A stretch of DNA of 64,000 bases from Sporosarcina cyprini (lineage in GTDB: Bacteria; Bacillota; Bacilli; Bacillales_A; Planococcaceae), in the NCBI RefSeq assembly GCF_022048975.1, contig NZ_JAKMHX010000016.1, forward strand, positions 1-64,000. Reading direction: 5' to 3'. Position 1 is the first letter of the stretch. Every line of letters starts with the position of its first letter. Under the pieces are notes generated by a model. That model was not told where the DNA came from. It saw only the letters and a list, made by a program, of their open reading frames with translations, and did not search any database. Shown in pieces: positions 18,705 through 27,239 of the stretch. The translations under genes were made by a program, and so were the position numbers.

Positions 18705-19531
18705 TTCGCTTCACCCGTGAGCAGTGATTTGATGTACAGCCAATCGATATGTGCCTGGATATACGCCGCCCATTCGTCATAACGATCGATTCCTTGCGGG
18801 GCGTCCTGCACTGCGCGTTCCATGTCCTCTTCTTCGATGCCATGGTCTGCTTTAAACGGGATGACGCCTGCCACACGGATGCCCGTATAGGACTCAATGA
18901 ATTCAATGCCGTCCTGAAATAATTCGACATCTCCATGGAATTTATTAATAACAATTGCTTTGACACGGGCCCGGTGTTCTGGCGCCAGCAATTGAAGCGT
19001 TCCTACGATTGAAGCGATCGCACCGCCGCGTTCGATGTCCGCAACGAGCAAGACCGGAGCATCCGCCATGTCCGCAACACGCATATTGACCAGTTCGCGG
19101 TCATTCAAGTTCACTTCCGCCGGACTGCCCGCTCCTTCGATGATGACCGTGTCGTAAAGGCCGGCCAGCTTATCGAGAGAGGAACGGATCGCTTCGATGC
19201 CGCGTTCGAAAAATTGATCGCGATAGGCCATCCCTTCTACAGGGCCGAATTTCTCTCCGTTCATGAAGACATTCGATGTTTGATTGCCGCAAGGCTGTAA
19301 TAAAATCGGATTCATCTCGATAATTGGCGCCGTCTTAGCGGCTTCCGCCTGCAAATATTGCGCCCGGCTCATCGTTTTCCCATCCGGGAGAACCGCAGCA
19401 AACCGAGACATGTTTTGTGATTTGAAAGGAGCGACTTTGATTCCTTCATTCGCGAGCGATCTACAAAACGCTGTGCAGAGCATCGTTTTGCCGACGTCAG
19501 ACGCCGTGCCCATGACCATTAGTCCGTTCAT
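18701..19531 (-). CDS. cobQ: cobyric acid synthase lacking the glutamine amidotransferase domain
   Basis: Normal CobQ/CbiP proteins have about 500 residues: an N-terminal synthetase domain (dethiobiotin-synthetase-like) and a C-terminal glutaminase domain, which amidate cobyrinic acid a,c-diamide. This one has 276. It keeps the P-loop GTASDVGKT, FKSQNMS, the Asp/Glu-rich EGAGSPAEVNL motif, VADIERGGAIASIVGT and INKFHGDVELFQDGI. After GVIPFKADHGIEEEDM, where the glutaminase should begin, it passes directly to the short C-terminal tail usual for CobQ (RYDEWAAYIQAHIDWLYIKSLL). No frameshift remnant is seen. Start ATG 19531 has GGAGGAGG upstream and overlaps cobU by 35 nt. Function without a glutaminase is uncertain. 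Confidence 0.85.
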   Translation of the reverse strand: MNGLMVMGTASDVGKTMLCTAFCRSLANEGIKVAPFKSQNMSRFAAVLPDGKTMSRAQYLQAEAAKTAPIIEMNPILLQPCGNQTSNVFMNGEKFGPVEGMAYRDQFFERGIEAIRSSLDKLAGLYDTVIIEGAGSPAEVNLNDRELVNMRVADMADAPVLLVADIERGGAIASIVGTLQLLAPEHRARVKAIVINKFHGDVELFQDGIEFIESYTGIRVAGVIPFKADHGIEEEDMERAVQDAPQGIDRYDEWAAYIQAHIDWLYIKSLLTGEAK

Positions 19532-20117
19532 CCCTGCTTGCCTCCTCCCGTTTCCAATAAACCGCAATGCCATGATCCATTTCGATTGCTGTACTCGACA
19601 GCTGGACAATCTGCCGGTGCAGCCGCCCAATCCAGTCGCAATAGATTCTTGTTTCTTCATAGATGGAGGCCGGTTCATCCAATACTTCATTCGACACGAT
19701 GATGAAACGAGACGCCCGCTTCGCGATCGCCTGAATCGTCCGGATCACTTCATCCGCTTTCCATTCCATGCAACCCGGTTGTCCAATGCACGGCGCCCCA
19801 ATTTCCCATCCGTCGTACAATTCATTCGCGAGCCATGTAGTCAGGCAGTCCCAGAGGACGAAATCACCTTCCTGGATTGTGCTGAGTGCCTCTTCCAAGC
19901 GGGTCGGCTGCTCGATCGTCAGCCAATTGTGTCCGGCTCGATCCGACTGGTGCTTGCGAATCCGACTCTCCATTTCCTCATCTGTTGCTGTTCCAGATGC
20001 GATATAGACGAGTCGGCCGTGCTCTTCTTCCGCTTCTTTAACAAGCATTGCTTCCGCGAACGAACTTTTCCCCGAGCGGACCCCGCCGCTGATGAACGTC
20101 AGTTGGCTGCGAACCAT
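19497..20117 (-). CDS. cobU: adenosylcobinamide kinase/guanylyltransferase CobU
   Basis: Phosphorylates adenosylcobinamide and then transfers GMP, giving adenosylcobinamide-GDP for CobS. The 206-residue protein has the P-loop FISGGVRSGKSSFAE, the conserved HQSDRAGHNWLTIEQP segment with the guanylylated His, and VLWDCLTTWLANEL. The usual NEVGxGIVP motif reads NEVLDEPASIYEETRIYCDWIGRLHRQI, so its Gly-rich part is not conserved. Start ATG 20117 follows GAGGAG by 8 nt; it overlaps cobD by 19 nt. The short paralogue two genes downstream keeps the motif that this copy has lost. Confidence 0.9.
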   Translation of the reverse strand: MVRSQLTFISGGVRSGKSSFAEAMLVKEAEEEHGRLVYIASGTATDEEMESRIRKHQSDRAGHNWLTIEQPTRLEEALSTIQEGDFVLWDCLTTWLANELYDGWEIGAPCIGQPGCMEWKADEVIRTIQAIAKRASRFIIVSNEVLDEPASIYEETRIYCDWIGRLHRQIVQLSSTAIEMDHGIAVYWKREEASRDERTNGHGHGV

Positions 20118-21178
20118 CGATACAGCTCCTCTTTCAACAGATTCAAATCCGTTTCGCTTTTCATGCCGACTCGCAGCCAGCGGCCGTCCATCCCTTGGAA
20201 ATTCTCCGAATGGCGCAATACCATGCCACGCGCGAGCATGTCCGAATACAATTTGTTTGCGTCCTGACCCTCTTTCAATGAGAACGCCAAGAAATTGGAG
20301 ACGGAATCTGTTACCGTGCATCCTTCTGCCCGTAAAAAGGCGGTTATTTTTTCACGTTCCACTTTCGCGTGTTCGATCGCCCGCTCCCGGTATTCCTGTT
20401 CGCCAAGGCAGATCGCACCGATTTCAGCAGCGATGCCATTCACGTTCCAGTGGGGAGCTGTCTTCTTCATTTCTCCGATAATGGATGGGTCCGCCGCGAT
20501 ATACCCGAGACGAATACCGGGAATTGCATACATTTTCGTCATCGAACGCACGACGATCATGTGCGGGAATGCATCTAGTTCAGGGATGAATGACAAGGAT
20601 TCATCCACAAAATCAATGAATGCTTCATCGAGAACGACCTCAGTCCCGACTTCCCTTGCCCGCAAAATGATAGTCCTCAATTCTTCCCGTGTCGGCAGGA
20701 TGCCCGTCGGATTGTTCGGCGTACAAAGGTAGATGACATCCGCCTGCTCCATAGAGTCCAATATCGGCTGAAGCGGCAATTGAAAACCGTTTTCCTCCGA
20801 TGCCACAATTGGCTGGATGCTCACTCCGTTTGCCCGCAAGGTTGCTTCATATTCTGAAAACGTCGGATGGACGACGATCGCCCGTTTGCCGCGATACCGT
20901 GCCGCTAGAAGCGCCAACAATTCCGCAGCCCCATTTCCAGCGAGCAATTTCGCTGCGTCCACGTTGTGAAAAGCAGCCGCCGCTTGCTTAAAGGGCTCAC
21001 CATCTGGGTGCGGGTAGGCGGATAGCTTACACATTAAATCCGGCCATATATCCAGCACAGTTTGTGGCGGTCCTTCCGGATTGCAGTTCTCACTGAAATC
21101 GAGAATTTGCTCTGGCGCCTCCAGTCCGAATCGCTTATAGAGCTGACGGGGGTTCGCCCCATGATCAGGTAATCGCAT
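20099..21178 (-). CDS. cobD: L-threonine-O-3-phosphate decarboxylase CobD
   Basis: PLP enzyme that makes (R)-1-amino-2-propanol O-2-phosphate, the linker CbiB attaches to cobyric acid. The 359-residue protein is a class I/II aminotransferase fold: NCNPEGPP near the N-terminus, GNGAAELLALLA, TPNNPTG, DEAFIDF and the PLP Lys in RSMTKMYAIPGIRLGY. The histidinol-phosphate aminotransferase HisC is similar, but position between cbiB and cobU settles it. ATG 21178 lies 9 nt after AGGAG and overlaps cbiB by 14 nt. Confidence 0.93.
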   Translation of the reverse strand: MRLPDHGANPRQLYKRFGLEAPEQILDFSENCNPEGPPQTVLDIWPDLMCKLSAYPHPDGEPFKQAAAAFHNVDAAKLLAGNGAAELLALLAARYRGKRAIVVHPTFSEYEATLRANGVSIQPIVASEENGFQLPLQPILDSMEQADVIYLCTPNNPTGILPTREELRTIILRAREVGTEVVLDEAFIDFVDESLSFIPELDAFPHMIVVRSMTKMYAIPGIRLGYIAADPSIIGEMKKTAPHWNVNGIAAEIGAICLGEQEYRERAIEHAKVEREKITAFLRAEGCTVTDSVSNFLAFSLKEGQDANKLYSDMLARGMVLRHSENFQGMDGRWLRVGMKSETDLNLLKEELYRWFAAN

Positions 21179-22124
21179 AAATTAACACTCCTACTCCGGT
21201 CATCACAAGCCAAAAAACAAACGCCACTGTATGCATTTGACGGATGGCCTTTTGAATATGCATCGCGCGAAGCGGTGTCGTGCCCGGCCCAATTTCCGGA
21301 CGGTTCGACACAACGCCTCTGTATGTATTAGTTCCACCAAGTTTGACGCCAAGCTGCCATGCAGTAGCAGCTTCCAAATACCCGCTGTTCGGGCTCGGGT
21401 GCCTGCGAGCATCCCGGAGCCATCCAGCAAGCCGTTTGGAGAGAGGCGTGCCTAATTCATTCCGGGTAACCAGCATCATGAGCAAGCCAGTGATCCGTGC
21501 GGGAAGGAAATTCAACACATCATCCGCACGTGCCGAACATTTGCCGAATTGCTCATACCGTTCATCCCGGTAGCCAACCATGGAATCGAGCGTATTCACG
21601 GTTTTATAGAGCCATAATCCGGGTGCCCCGAAGAGGAACGCCCAAAATAAGGGGGATGTCACGCCGTCCGCCGTATTTTCGGACACTGTCTCGATGGCGC
21701 CACGGGCAATCTCCCCTTCTTCCAAATGCTCCGTATCCCTTCCAACTATCCAGGACAGCTTTTCACGCGCTTTCCCCATATCGCCCGCCTTAAGAGGTTC
21801 ATAGACATCCATCGCTGCGTCTTTCAAGCTTTTCTGTGCTAATCCGATGGCGATCAGAAGGGCTTCGACCAAGATGCCTACGTACAAGTTGACTTGGTAA
21901 GCAATGCTGACGATGGCTAGGACAATAGCCGTCACGATGGTAATCATGACAACAAACAGGACCGCCCCTTTCGCAAATCGGCATCGTCCTTTATTCAACA
22001 AACGGGTCAATTTCGAAATGGACGTGCCGATCCATCTGATAGGATGGGGCCAGTTCGGCGGATCTCCAATGAGGCGATCGAGAACAAACCCTATAGCGAT
22101 GGCAATAAAATGTGCGGGAATCAT
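21165..22124 (-). CDS. cbiB: adenosylcobinamide-phosphate synthase CbiB
   Basis: Membrane enzyme that joins adenosylcobyric acid to aminopropanol phosphate. The 319-residue protein carries FVLDRLIGDPPNWPHPIRWIG, IVGRDTEHLEEGEIARGAIETVSENTADGVTSPLF and SAATAWQLGVKLGG-like motifs typical of CbiB, with four to five membrane helices. Start at 22124 gives an ATGA overlap with the preceding fusion gene; upstream ATGs are within that gene. Together with CbiZ in the gene before, it completes the archaeal-type route AdoCbi to AdoCby to AdoCbi-phosphate. Confidence 0.93.
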   Translation of the reverse strand: MIPAHFIAIAIGFVLDRLIGDPPNWPHPIRWIGTSISKLTRLLNKGRCRFAKGAVLFVVMITIVTAIVLAIVSIAYQVNLYVGILVEALLIAIGLAQKSLKDAAMDVYEPLKAGDMGKAREKLSWIVGRDTEHLEEGEIARGAIETVSENTADGVTSPLFWAFLFGAPGLWLYKTVNTLDSMVGYRDERYEQFGKCSARADDVLNFLPARITGLLMMLVTRNELGTPLSKRLAGWLRDARRHPSPNSGYLEAATAWQLGVKLGGTNTYRGVVSNRPEIGPGTTPLRAMHIQKAIRQMHTVAFVFWLVMTGVGVLIYAIT

Positions 22125-23593
22125 ACCGTCCATCCCTTCGCTTTCTTGTAAGCGCGAATCGCGCGGATTGTGCACTCATACACGCCGTGACCGACCAGTT
22201 TGCCTAACGGCGTGATGGGACCGGCATACGGCAGCCACTCTCCCCTTTGCGTCGCCGCAACTAGCAGGCTGTCCGTTGAGGTGCCCGTTGCAATCGTTCC
22301 AGTGAGCGGGTCGAGAACTTCTTCATCCTGAAGGGCTTTCGTCTTCGCTTCGGTCGCTGTAATCATCGCCTGGATGAACGTCTCATCCGGTAAATGTCCA
22401 TTCACAATGACCCACGTGTTAATCGTCCCGATGCGCTGCTCCTGATCCCGGGTAAGTGTCTTGGATACATCGACCGCATTGCCGACGCCGGCAGTCACCG
22501 CAATAATAATGGAACCAAACTCCCCATTGAATTCTTCAATTTCTACATGCTCCGTCGTGACAGCCGTCATCATGCCTACCGTTTCTGTTAGATGGAATCC
22601 TTCTCGCTCCAGATAGGCCGCATTTTCCGCCTGAACATCATCACAATTGTAATTCGCATCGACATGACGGTTGACGAAAGCCCGATACCAGCCCATTCCA
22701 GCATTGTGTACAGCAGAAGATAATGTCTTTAGCGGCTGGTCGGCTGTTAGCGAAACATGTTTTGAAGAGACCTCAAACTGCTCTTTCGTGACGATGAACG
22801 GCTTCATTTCATCCATTGTATCAGGAAGGAGCGTCATCTGCGGTTTTGGCAATTCCGGATGCGGCTGAGTTTTGACCCGCGCCTCATACACACTGCTGAT
22901 CATGGAATCTTTGACGACATCGAGCGGGCTGCCGATCATGGCGATGCGTCCCTTCTCCATAAGCAATAGCCGATCGCAATAAAGAGAAGCCAGGTTGATG
23001 TCATGGAAGACCGAGACGACCGTGACTCCTTTTTCGACCGCATGGCTGCGCACTGTATCAAGCAATTGTTGCTGGTGTGCAATGTCAAGATGGTTCGTCG
23101 GTTCATCCAGCAATAAAATCGGTGCTTCCTGTGCCAGCGCCTGGGCCACGAAGACACGTTGCTGCTCGCCGCCTGACAGAATTTCAATCGGCGTATGTTC
23201 GTATTTCGTTACCCCGGTATACGCCATCGCGTCCTGTACCGCTCGTTCATCCTCTTTGGACCAAGTCGAGAAAAGCCCGGACTGGTGCGGGTATCTGCCG
23301 AGCGATACGGTTTCTTTGACGGAATGCGAAAAAGCATGGGCATGAAGCTGCGGCAGCACCGCCACTTTTTGGGCGAATTGTTTTTGTGAATAAACACTGG
23401 CATCCTGCCCGTCGATTTCAACGGTTCCTTCTTGTTTCGGCAAAATGCCGGATATAATTTTCAGCAAGGTTGATTTCCCGCTGCCGTTCGGGCCTAAAAT
23501 ACCGAGTATCTCTCCTTTATTCACTTCAAATGAGATGTGCTGGACGACCGGTTCCTTCCCGTATCCCCCTGACAGATTGTGCACCTTGAGCAT
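22121..23593 (-). CDS. btuD-cbiZ: corrinoid ABC transporter ATPase fused to CbiZ amidohydrolase
   Basis: 490 residues with two functions. Residues 1 to about 250 are an ABC ATPase: Walker A GPNGSGKST, Q-loop PQLHAHAFSHS, signature LSGGEQQRV and Walker B ILLLDEPTNHLDIAHQ, typical of the BtuD/FecE group. Residues about 275-490 are a CbiZ domain (LSSAVHNAGMGWYRAFVNRHVDANYNCDD, TTEHVEIEEFNGEFGSIIIAVTAGVGNAVDV, INTWVIVNG, TGTSTDSLLVAA), the adenosylcobinamide amidohydrolase that removes the aminopropanol side chain to give cobyric acid. ATG 23593 is 1 nt after the btuC stop. Coupling uptake with remodelling lets the cell rebuild incomplete or foreign corrinoids. Confidence 0.92.
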   Translation of the reverse strand: MLKVHNLSGGYGKEPVVQHISFEVNKGEILGILGPNGSGKSTLLKIISGILPKQEGTVEIDGQDASVYSQKQFAQKVAVLPQLHAHAFSHSVKETVSLGRYPHQSGLFSTWSKEDERAVQDAMAYTGVTKYEHTPIEILSGGEQQRVFVAQALAQEAPILLLDEPTNHLDIAHQQQLLDTVRSHAVEKGVTVVSVFHDINLASLYCDRLLLMEKGRIAMIGSPLDVVKDSMISSVYEARVKTQPHPELPKPQMTLLPDTMDEMKPFIVTKEQFEVSSKHVSLTADQPLKTLSSAVHNAGMGWYRAFVNRHVDANYNCDDVQAENAAYLEREGFHLTETVGMMTAVTTEHVEIEEFNGEFGSIIIAVTAGVGNAVDVSKTLTRDQEQRIGTINTWVIVNGHLPDETFIQAMITATEAKTKALQDEEVLDPLTGTIATGTSTDSLLVAATQRGEWLPYAGPITPLGKLVGHGVYECTIRAIRAYKKAKGWTV

Positions 23594-23594
23594 A

Positions 23595-24587
23595 TTACAT
23601 GGCCCCTTTCCGTCTCTGTCGATAAAAGATGTATGCGAATACTGGCGCACCGATGAACGAAGTGATGACACCGACCGGCAGTTCCGAAGGCGAAATGATT
23701 GTTCGTGCAATCAAATCACAAATAATTAATAACGTCGCTCCATTGAAGAAAGATAGCGTCAATAAATGACGGTGATCCGCTCCCCACAGAAGTCTTGTCA
23801 TATGCGGAACGACGAGGCCTACGAAACCAATCGTCCCAGATACAGCCACAGCTGAACCCGTCAAAATGGAACCTCCGATGAGAATCATGAATTTACGCCT
23901 GCGTACATTGACACCTAAATGATGCGCCCGCTCTTCGCCGAACAGCATGGCGTTCAGCTCCCGCCGGTTGAGCCAGAGGATGAATGAGCCAATGATAACG
24001 AATGGCAGCACCATGACGATATATTTCCAACCGCGCATCGACACACTTCCGAGCAACCAGCCGATAATTTGCCGCAGCTCTTCCCCGGTCAGCGCAATCA
24101 TCAGCGAGAGGACTGAGCCGAGAAACGACCCGAAAATGATACCAGTCAAGATGATCGTCTCCATTTTCATGGACCGGTCGACGAGTCTGGCAAATCCGAG
24201 CACGAGGAACATCGTTACTGCGGCGCCGACCATGCTGAAGATTGGCAACGTATACGCGCCCAGCATCGGAATGGATAAGCCAAAAAAGAGTGTCACAACC
24301 GCACCTACCGAGGCGCCGGATGACACTCCGAGGGTGTATGGATCGGCAAGCGGATTTTTCAGCAATCCTTGGAACGCAGCACCTGCGATGGCAAGCGATG
24401 CACCGACAAGGCCCGCCAATATGACGCGCGGCATGCGGATTTTCCATAGAATATTTGTTGCTGTAGTATCCGACGAATCCCAGAACGTGCTCAGCGGCAC
24501 TTTCACCGTTCCGATGGATACACCGAGCCATACCGCCACAACAAGTGTGGCGGCACTCACGATGTAGGCGATGCCTGTTTTATTCAC
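23595..24587 (-). CDS. btuC: corrinoid ABC transporter permease (BtuC/FecCD family)
   Basis: 330-residue permease with about ten membrane helices. Family motifs include RMPRVILAGLVGASLAIAGAAFQGLLKNPLADPYTLGVSSGASVGA near residues 50-95 and GFVGLVVPHMTR near 270. The start is GTG at 24587 with AGAGGCG upstream, overlapping btuF by 8 nt. Iron-siderophore permeases share the fold; the riboswitch and the neighbouring cobalamin genes point to a corrinoid substrate. Confidence 0.93.
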   Translation of the reverse strand: MNKTGIAYIVSAATLVVAVWLGVSIGTVKVPLSTFWDSSDTTATNILWKIRMPRVILAGLVGASLAIAGAAFQGLLKNPLADPYTLGVSSGASVGAVVTLFFGLSIPMLGAYTLPIFSMVGAAVTMFLVLGFARLVDRSMKMETIILTGIIFGSFLGSVLSLMIALTGEELRQIIGWLLGSVSMRGWKYIVMVLPFVIIGSFILWLNRRELNAMLFGEERAHHLGVNVRRRKFMILIGGSILTGSAVAVSGTIGFVGLVVPHMTRLLWGADHRHLLTLSFFNGATLLIICDLIARTIISPSELPVGVITSFIGAPVFAYIFYRQRRKGAM

Positions 24588-25560
24588 CGAACGCCTCTGG
24601 GTAAATGGCTTTCGCCACTTCTTCCAGTCCTAGCGCCAGGCGAGGGCCTGTCCGGCTCGTCATATTCTCATCAACTTGAATGACACGGTCTTCTTTGACA
24701 GCTGTAATATCGCTGAAGCCGTCGCGGTTTTTCACGCTCTCCACGATATCCGGCACATAGCTGTACATGACAATGATCACGTCAGGGTTTTGCTTCACGA
24801 TTTCTTCAGGACTGATCAAGGCCCAGTCATCTGCCGTTACAACGTTTTCTGCACCGATCATATCAAGCATTTCCTGCATGAAAGTCCCTTTGCCAGGTGC
24901 ATAAATGTCAGGTGCATCGGATGTTTCAACAAAGACACGCTTCTTTGTCTCGACGTCTTTTGTTTTCGCAACGACTTCGTCCACTTTCGCTTTCATGTCC
25001 GCTACGATTTTTTCAGCTTCTTCCGTCTTGCCTGTTGCTTCTCCGATCGTGTTGATCGTTTCATATGTTTCATCAAAGTTCTTCGCATTTTTTACGACAA
25101 ACACCGGAATACCCGCGTCGCGGATTTGCTGCCAGCCTTCTTCACCTGAGCTTTGTCCCATTTCATTCGCGAACACAACGTCCGGGCCCATAGCAATGAT
25201 TTGCTCGACATTGAATTGCATGCCGCCAACCTTTTCTTTTTCAAGCGCTTCTTCCGGGTAATTATCGAAATCAGTAACGCCGACAATTTCATCATTTAAA
25301 CCAAGAGCGAACAGGATTTCCGTGTTGCTCGATTGCAAGGAAACAATTTTCTTAGGTGCTTCCTCAAATGTGAACTCATTGCCAACCGCATCGGTCAATG
25401 TAACCGGGAACGCAGGAGCTGCCTGCTCGGAATCGCCAGCTGTTTGTTCGCTCGTTTGCTCTGTTGCATCCTCTTTCTTTGGCTCATCCGACGTGCCACA
25501 TGCCGTCAAAAGCAATGCGGCGAATATAGCCGTCAACCAAAGTTGCCAAAACTTCTTCAT
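24580..25560 (-). CDS. btuF: corrinoid-binding lipoprotein BtuF
   Basis: Substrate-binding protein of the corrinoid ABC transporter, anchored outside the cell. The 326-residue precursor has a lipoprotein signal (AALLLTAC, lipid-modified Cys at about 21), then a Glu/Thr/Ser-rich linker, then the two-lobed periplasmic-binding-protein fold of class III (KKIVSLQSSNTEILFALGLNDEIVGVTDFDNYP; VFVETSDAPDIYAPGKGTFMQEML). ATG 25560 lies 8 nt after AGGAGG. It is the first gene after the cobalamin riboswitch. Confidence 0.92.
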   Translation of the reverse strand: MKKFWQLWLTAIFAALLLTACGTSDEPKKEDATEQTSEQTAGDSEQAAPAFPVTLTDAVGNEFTFEEAPKKIVSLQSSNTEILFALGLNDEIVGVTDFDNYPEEALEKEKVGGMQFNVEQIIAMGPDVVFANEMGQSSGEEGWQQIRDAGIPVFVVKNAKNFDETYETINTIGEATGKTEEAEKIVADMKAKVDEVVAKTKDVETKKRVFVETSDAPDIYAPGKGTFMQEMLDMIGAENVVTADDWALISPEEIVKQNPDVIIVMYSYVPDIVESVKNRDGFSDITAVKEDRVIQVDENMTSRTGPRLALGLEEVAKAIYPEAFGE

Positions 25561-25587
25561 CCTGTCTTCCTCCTAATGATTCCAAAC

Positions 25588-25615
25588 AAAAATCCCCCGT
25601 CAGATAAACGGAGGA
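25588..25615 (-). terminator. riboswitch expression-platform terminator
   Basis: On the minus strand TCCTCCGT and ACGGGGGA pair (one G-T) around a 7-nt loop, followed by TTTTTG. It lies between the riboswitch core and btuF, so ligand binding probably terminates transcription of the operon. Confidence 0.8.
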
Positions 25616-25679
25616 CAACGTCTAGTAAAAATCCGGCCGCGCCAAAGCGCACCGACTCTTCACCAAACCTATCCTCGTA

Positions 25680-25858
25680 GGGTTGCGGGTGATTCACAAA
25701 GGCAGGTCTCCTGGCTCGTGCTCCAATCGCGTACCGCGCCTTCCCGGATCAGATCCAGTGGCATCAGGCGGATAGCTCGCACTTACAGTGGCGGGACCGC
25801 GCCGGCTTCGAACCGGCTTCCCTTTTAACCCCGTCGTTGATGGCGGGGCACCTTCATG
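25680..25858 (-). ncRNA. cobalamin riboswitch
   Basis: Transcribed on the minus strand ahead of btuF. It has the conserved parts of the class: GGGGTTAAAAGGGAA near the 5' end, a GCCGG/CCGGC side stem, GCCACTG occurring twice, and the B12 box AGCCAGGAGACCTGCC near 25700-25716, followed by an intrinsic terminator. Binding of adenosylcobalamin should switch off the uptake and salvage operon. Confidence 0.95.
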
Positions 25859-25885
25859 TTCGGATATGTAATTGTGTACGCAACC

Positions 25886-25913
25886 ATTATACTATAAAAC
25901 ATTTCCTTGTCGA
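25886..25913 (-). promoter_or_regulatory. promoter of the cobalamin operon
   Basis: On the minus strand TCGACA (25908-25913) and TATAAT (25886-25891) are 16 bp apart, placing the transcript start around 25879, about 20 nt before the riboswitch core. Confidence 0.6.
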
Positions 25914-26145
25914 TAGACGGAAAGTTGCAGCGAATATTACAAGAGTGGAGAAATGACGAGTTTCCTGTGCTTTTGGTGTAGTTTAAATTTTGAGAACGGT
26001 GCGGCTGGTACGCGAGGAGGATTACGTAACTGGAAAGCTGATGGCGCGCTGAATGCACTTTACCATCTAAGGAATTTTGGTTGTAGACTTGATACTGCGG
26101 GCATGCACGGAGTGTAAGCAAGGGCGATTTATTTAGATGGCCGGG
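25914..26145. other. gap with a degenerate copy of the composite element head
   Basis: No gene is visible. The segment from about 26043 (GGCGCGCTGAATGCACTTTACC) to 26160 is related to 26450-26580, which starts GGCGCGCCGAATGTACTTAAC; in both cases the TACGAG array follows. The head resembles GCGCTGAATGCCTTTGACC in the 42-43 kb element. Confidence 0.5.
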
Positions 26146-26169
26146 TGGATTTTTACATGGTGAGGAGAA

Positions 26170-27155
26170 CATACGAGAGGTTCGGAACCGGATACGAGCG
26201 GTTAATCAATTTTACGAGTGGTTCGAAACGAGATACGAGCGGTTACAAAGTTATACGAGTGGTTCAAAACGTTATTCGAGCGGTAAATGAAATATACGAG
26301 AGGTTCGGATGCAAATACGAGCGGTTCGAAACTGGATACGAGCGGTAGCCAAATGGATAAGCTAAGCATTATGCCATCTAAACGACGAGCATTCTATCAT
26401 TGGATGAAATCGGCGTGTTCGCGTAGATGAGTAAGTCATCAGAAAACCTATGGCGCGCCGAATGTACTTAACAATTCAAGGGGTTGGTTTTTAGTTTGGG
26501 TCGTAAATTCGATTCTCCAAGTATGAACGGACTGAAAACGAGTGCGATTTAATTAGGAGGCCAGGCGGATTTCATGTGGAGAGAAAAACATACGAGCGGT
26601 TGCAAGTCGGATTCGAGCGGTTATTTAATTATACGAGAGGTTCAAAACGTGATTCGAGCGGTTACAAAGTTATACGAGTGGTTCGAAACTGGATACGAGC
26701 GGTTAATCAAATATACGAGAGGTTCGGAAGCAAATAGGAGCGGTTTGAAACGAGATTCTTATGATTACAAAATCCCCCCAGCTGACCGGACAGGATACGA
26801 GCGGTTACGAGTGGTTCGAAACGCGATTCGAGCGGTAAATGAAATATACGGGAGGTTCGGAAGGAAATACGAGCGGTTTGAAACGAGTTATGTTTGATTA
26901 CAAAAATCTACCCAGCTGACCCGTCAGGATACGAGCGGTTGCAAGTCGGATTCGAGCGGTAATTTAATTATTCGAGAGGTTCAAAACGGGATTCGAGCGG
27001 TTACAAAGTTATACGAGAGGTTCAAAACGGGATTCGAGCGGTAAACGAAATATACGAGAGGTTCGGAAGGAAATACGAGCGGTTCGAAACGAGATACGCC
27101 GGATTACAGAATCCCCCTGCTGACTGGACAGGATTTGAGCGGTTACACAATGCGT
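26170..27155. repeat. TACGAGNGGTT phased repeat arrays with a duplicated leader
   Basis: About 30 copies of ACGAG(C/T/A)GGTT in three blocks (26170-26350, 26588-26890, 26930-27140). Spacing alternates 21 and 20 bp (for example ACGAG at 26173, 26194, 26214, 26235, 26255), so the unit is a ~41-bp dimer. A non-array segment at about 26450-26585 resembles the sequence at 26040-26165, so array and leader were duplicated together. The array lies between the argS terminator and the promoter of the cobalamin operon. The reading frames through it are by-products of the repeat. Confidence 0.85.
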
Positions 27156-27190
27156 CCTACATTCAAAGGTCCCCCCTTCAGACGAATAAC

Positions 27191-27235
27191 AAAACAACCC
27201 CCGCCTCTCCCGATGAACCGGGACAGACGAGGGTT
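27191..27235 (-). terminator. argS terminator
   Basis: Long imperfect stem AACCCTCG...CGGGGGTT enclosing TCCCG/CGGGA, followed by TTTTGTTATT on the minus strand, right after the argS stop. Confidence 0.8.
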
Positions 27236-27239
27236 TTCT

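Noticed and set aside
18701-19531. Frameshifted full-length cobQ
   Set aside because: No glutaminase-like sequence appears in any frame between the synthetase domain and cobS; the C-terminal tail is in frame. A deletion or natural short form is more likely than a sequencing slip.
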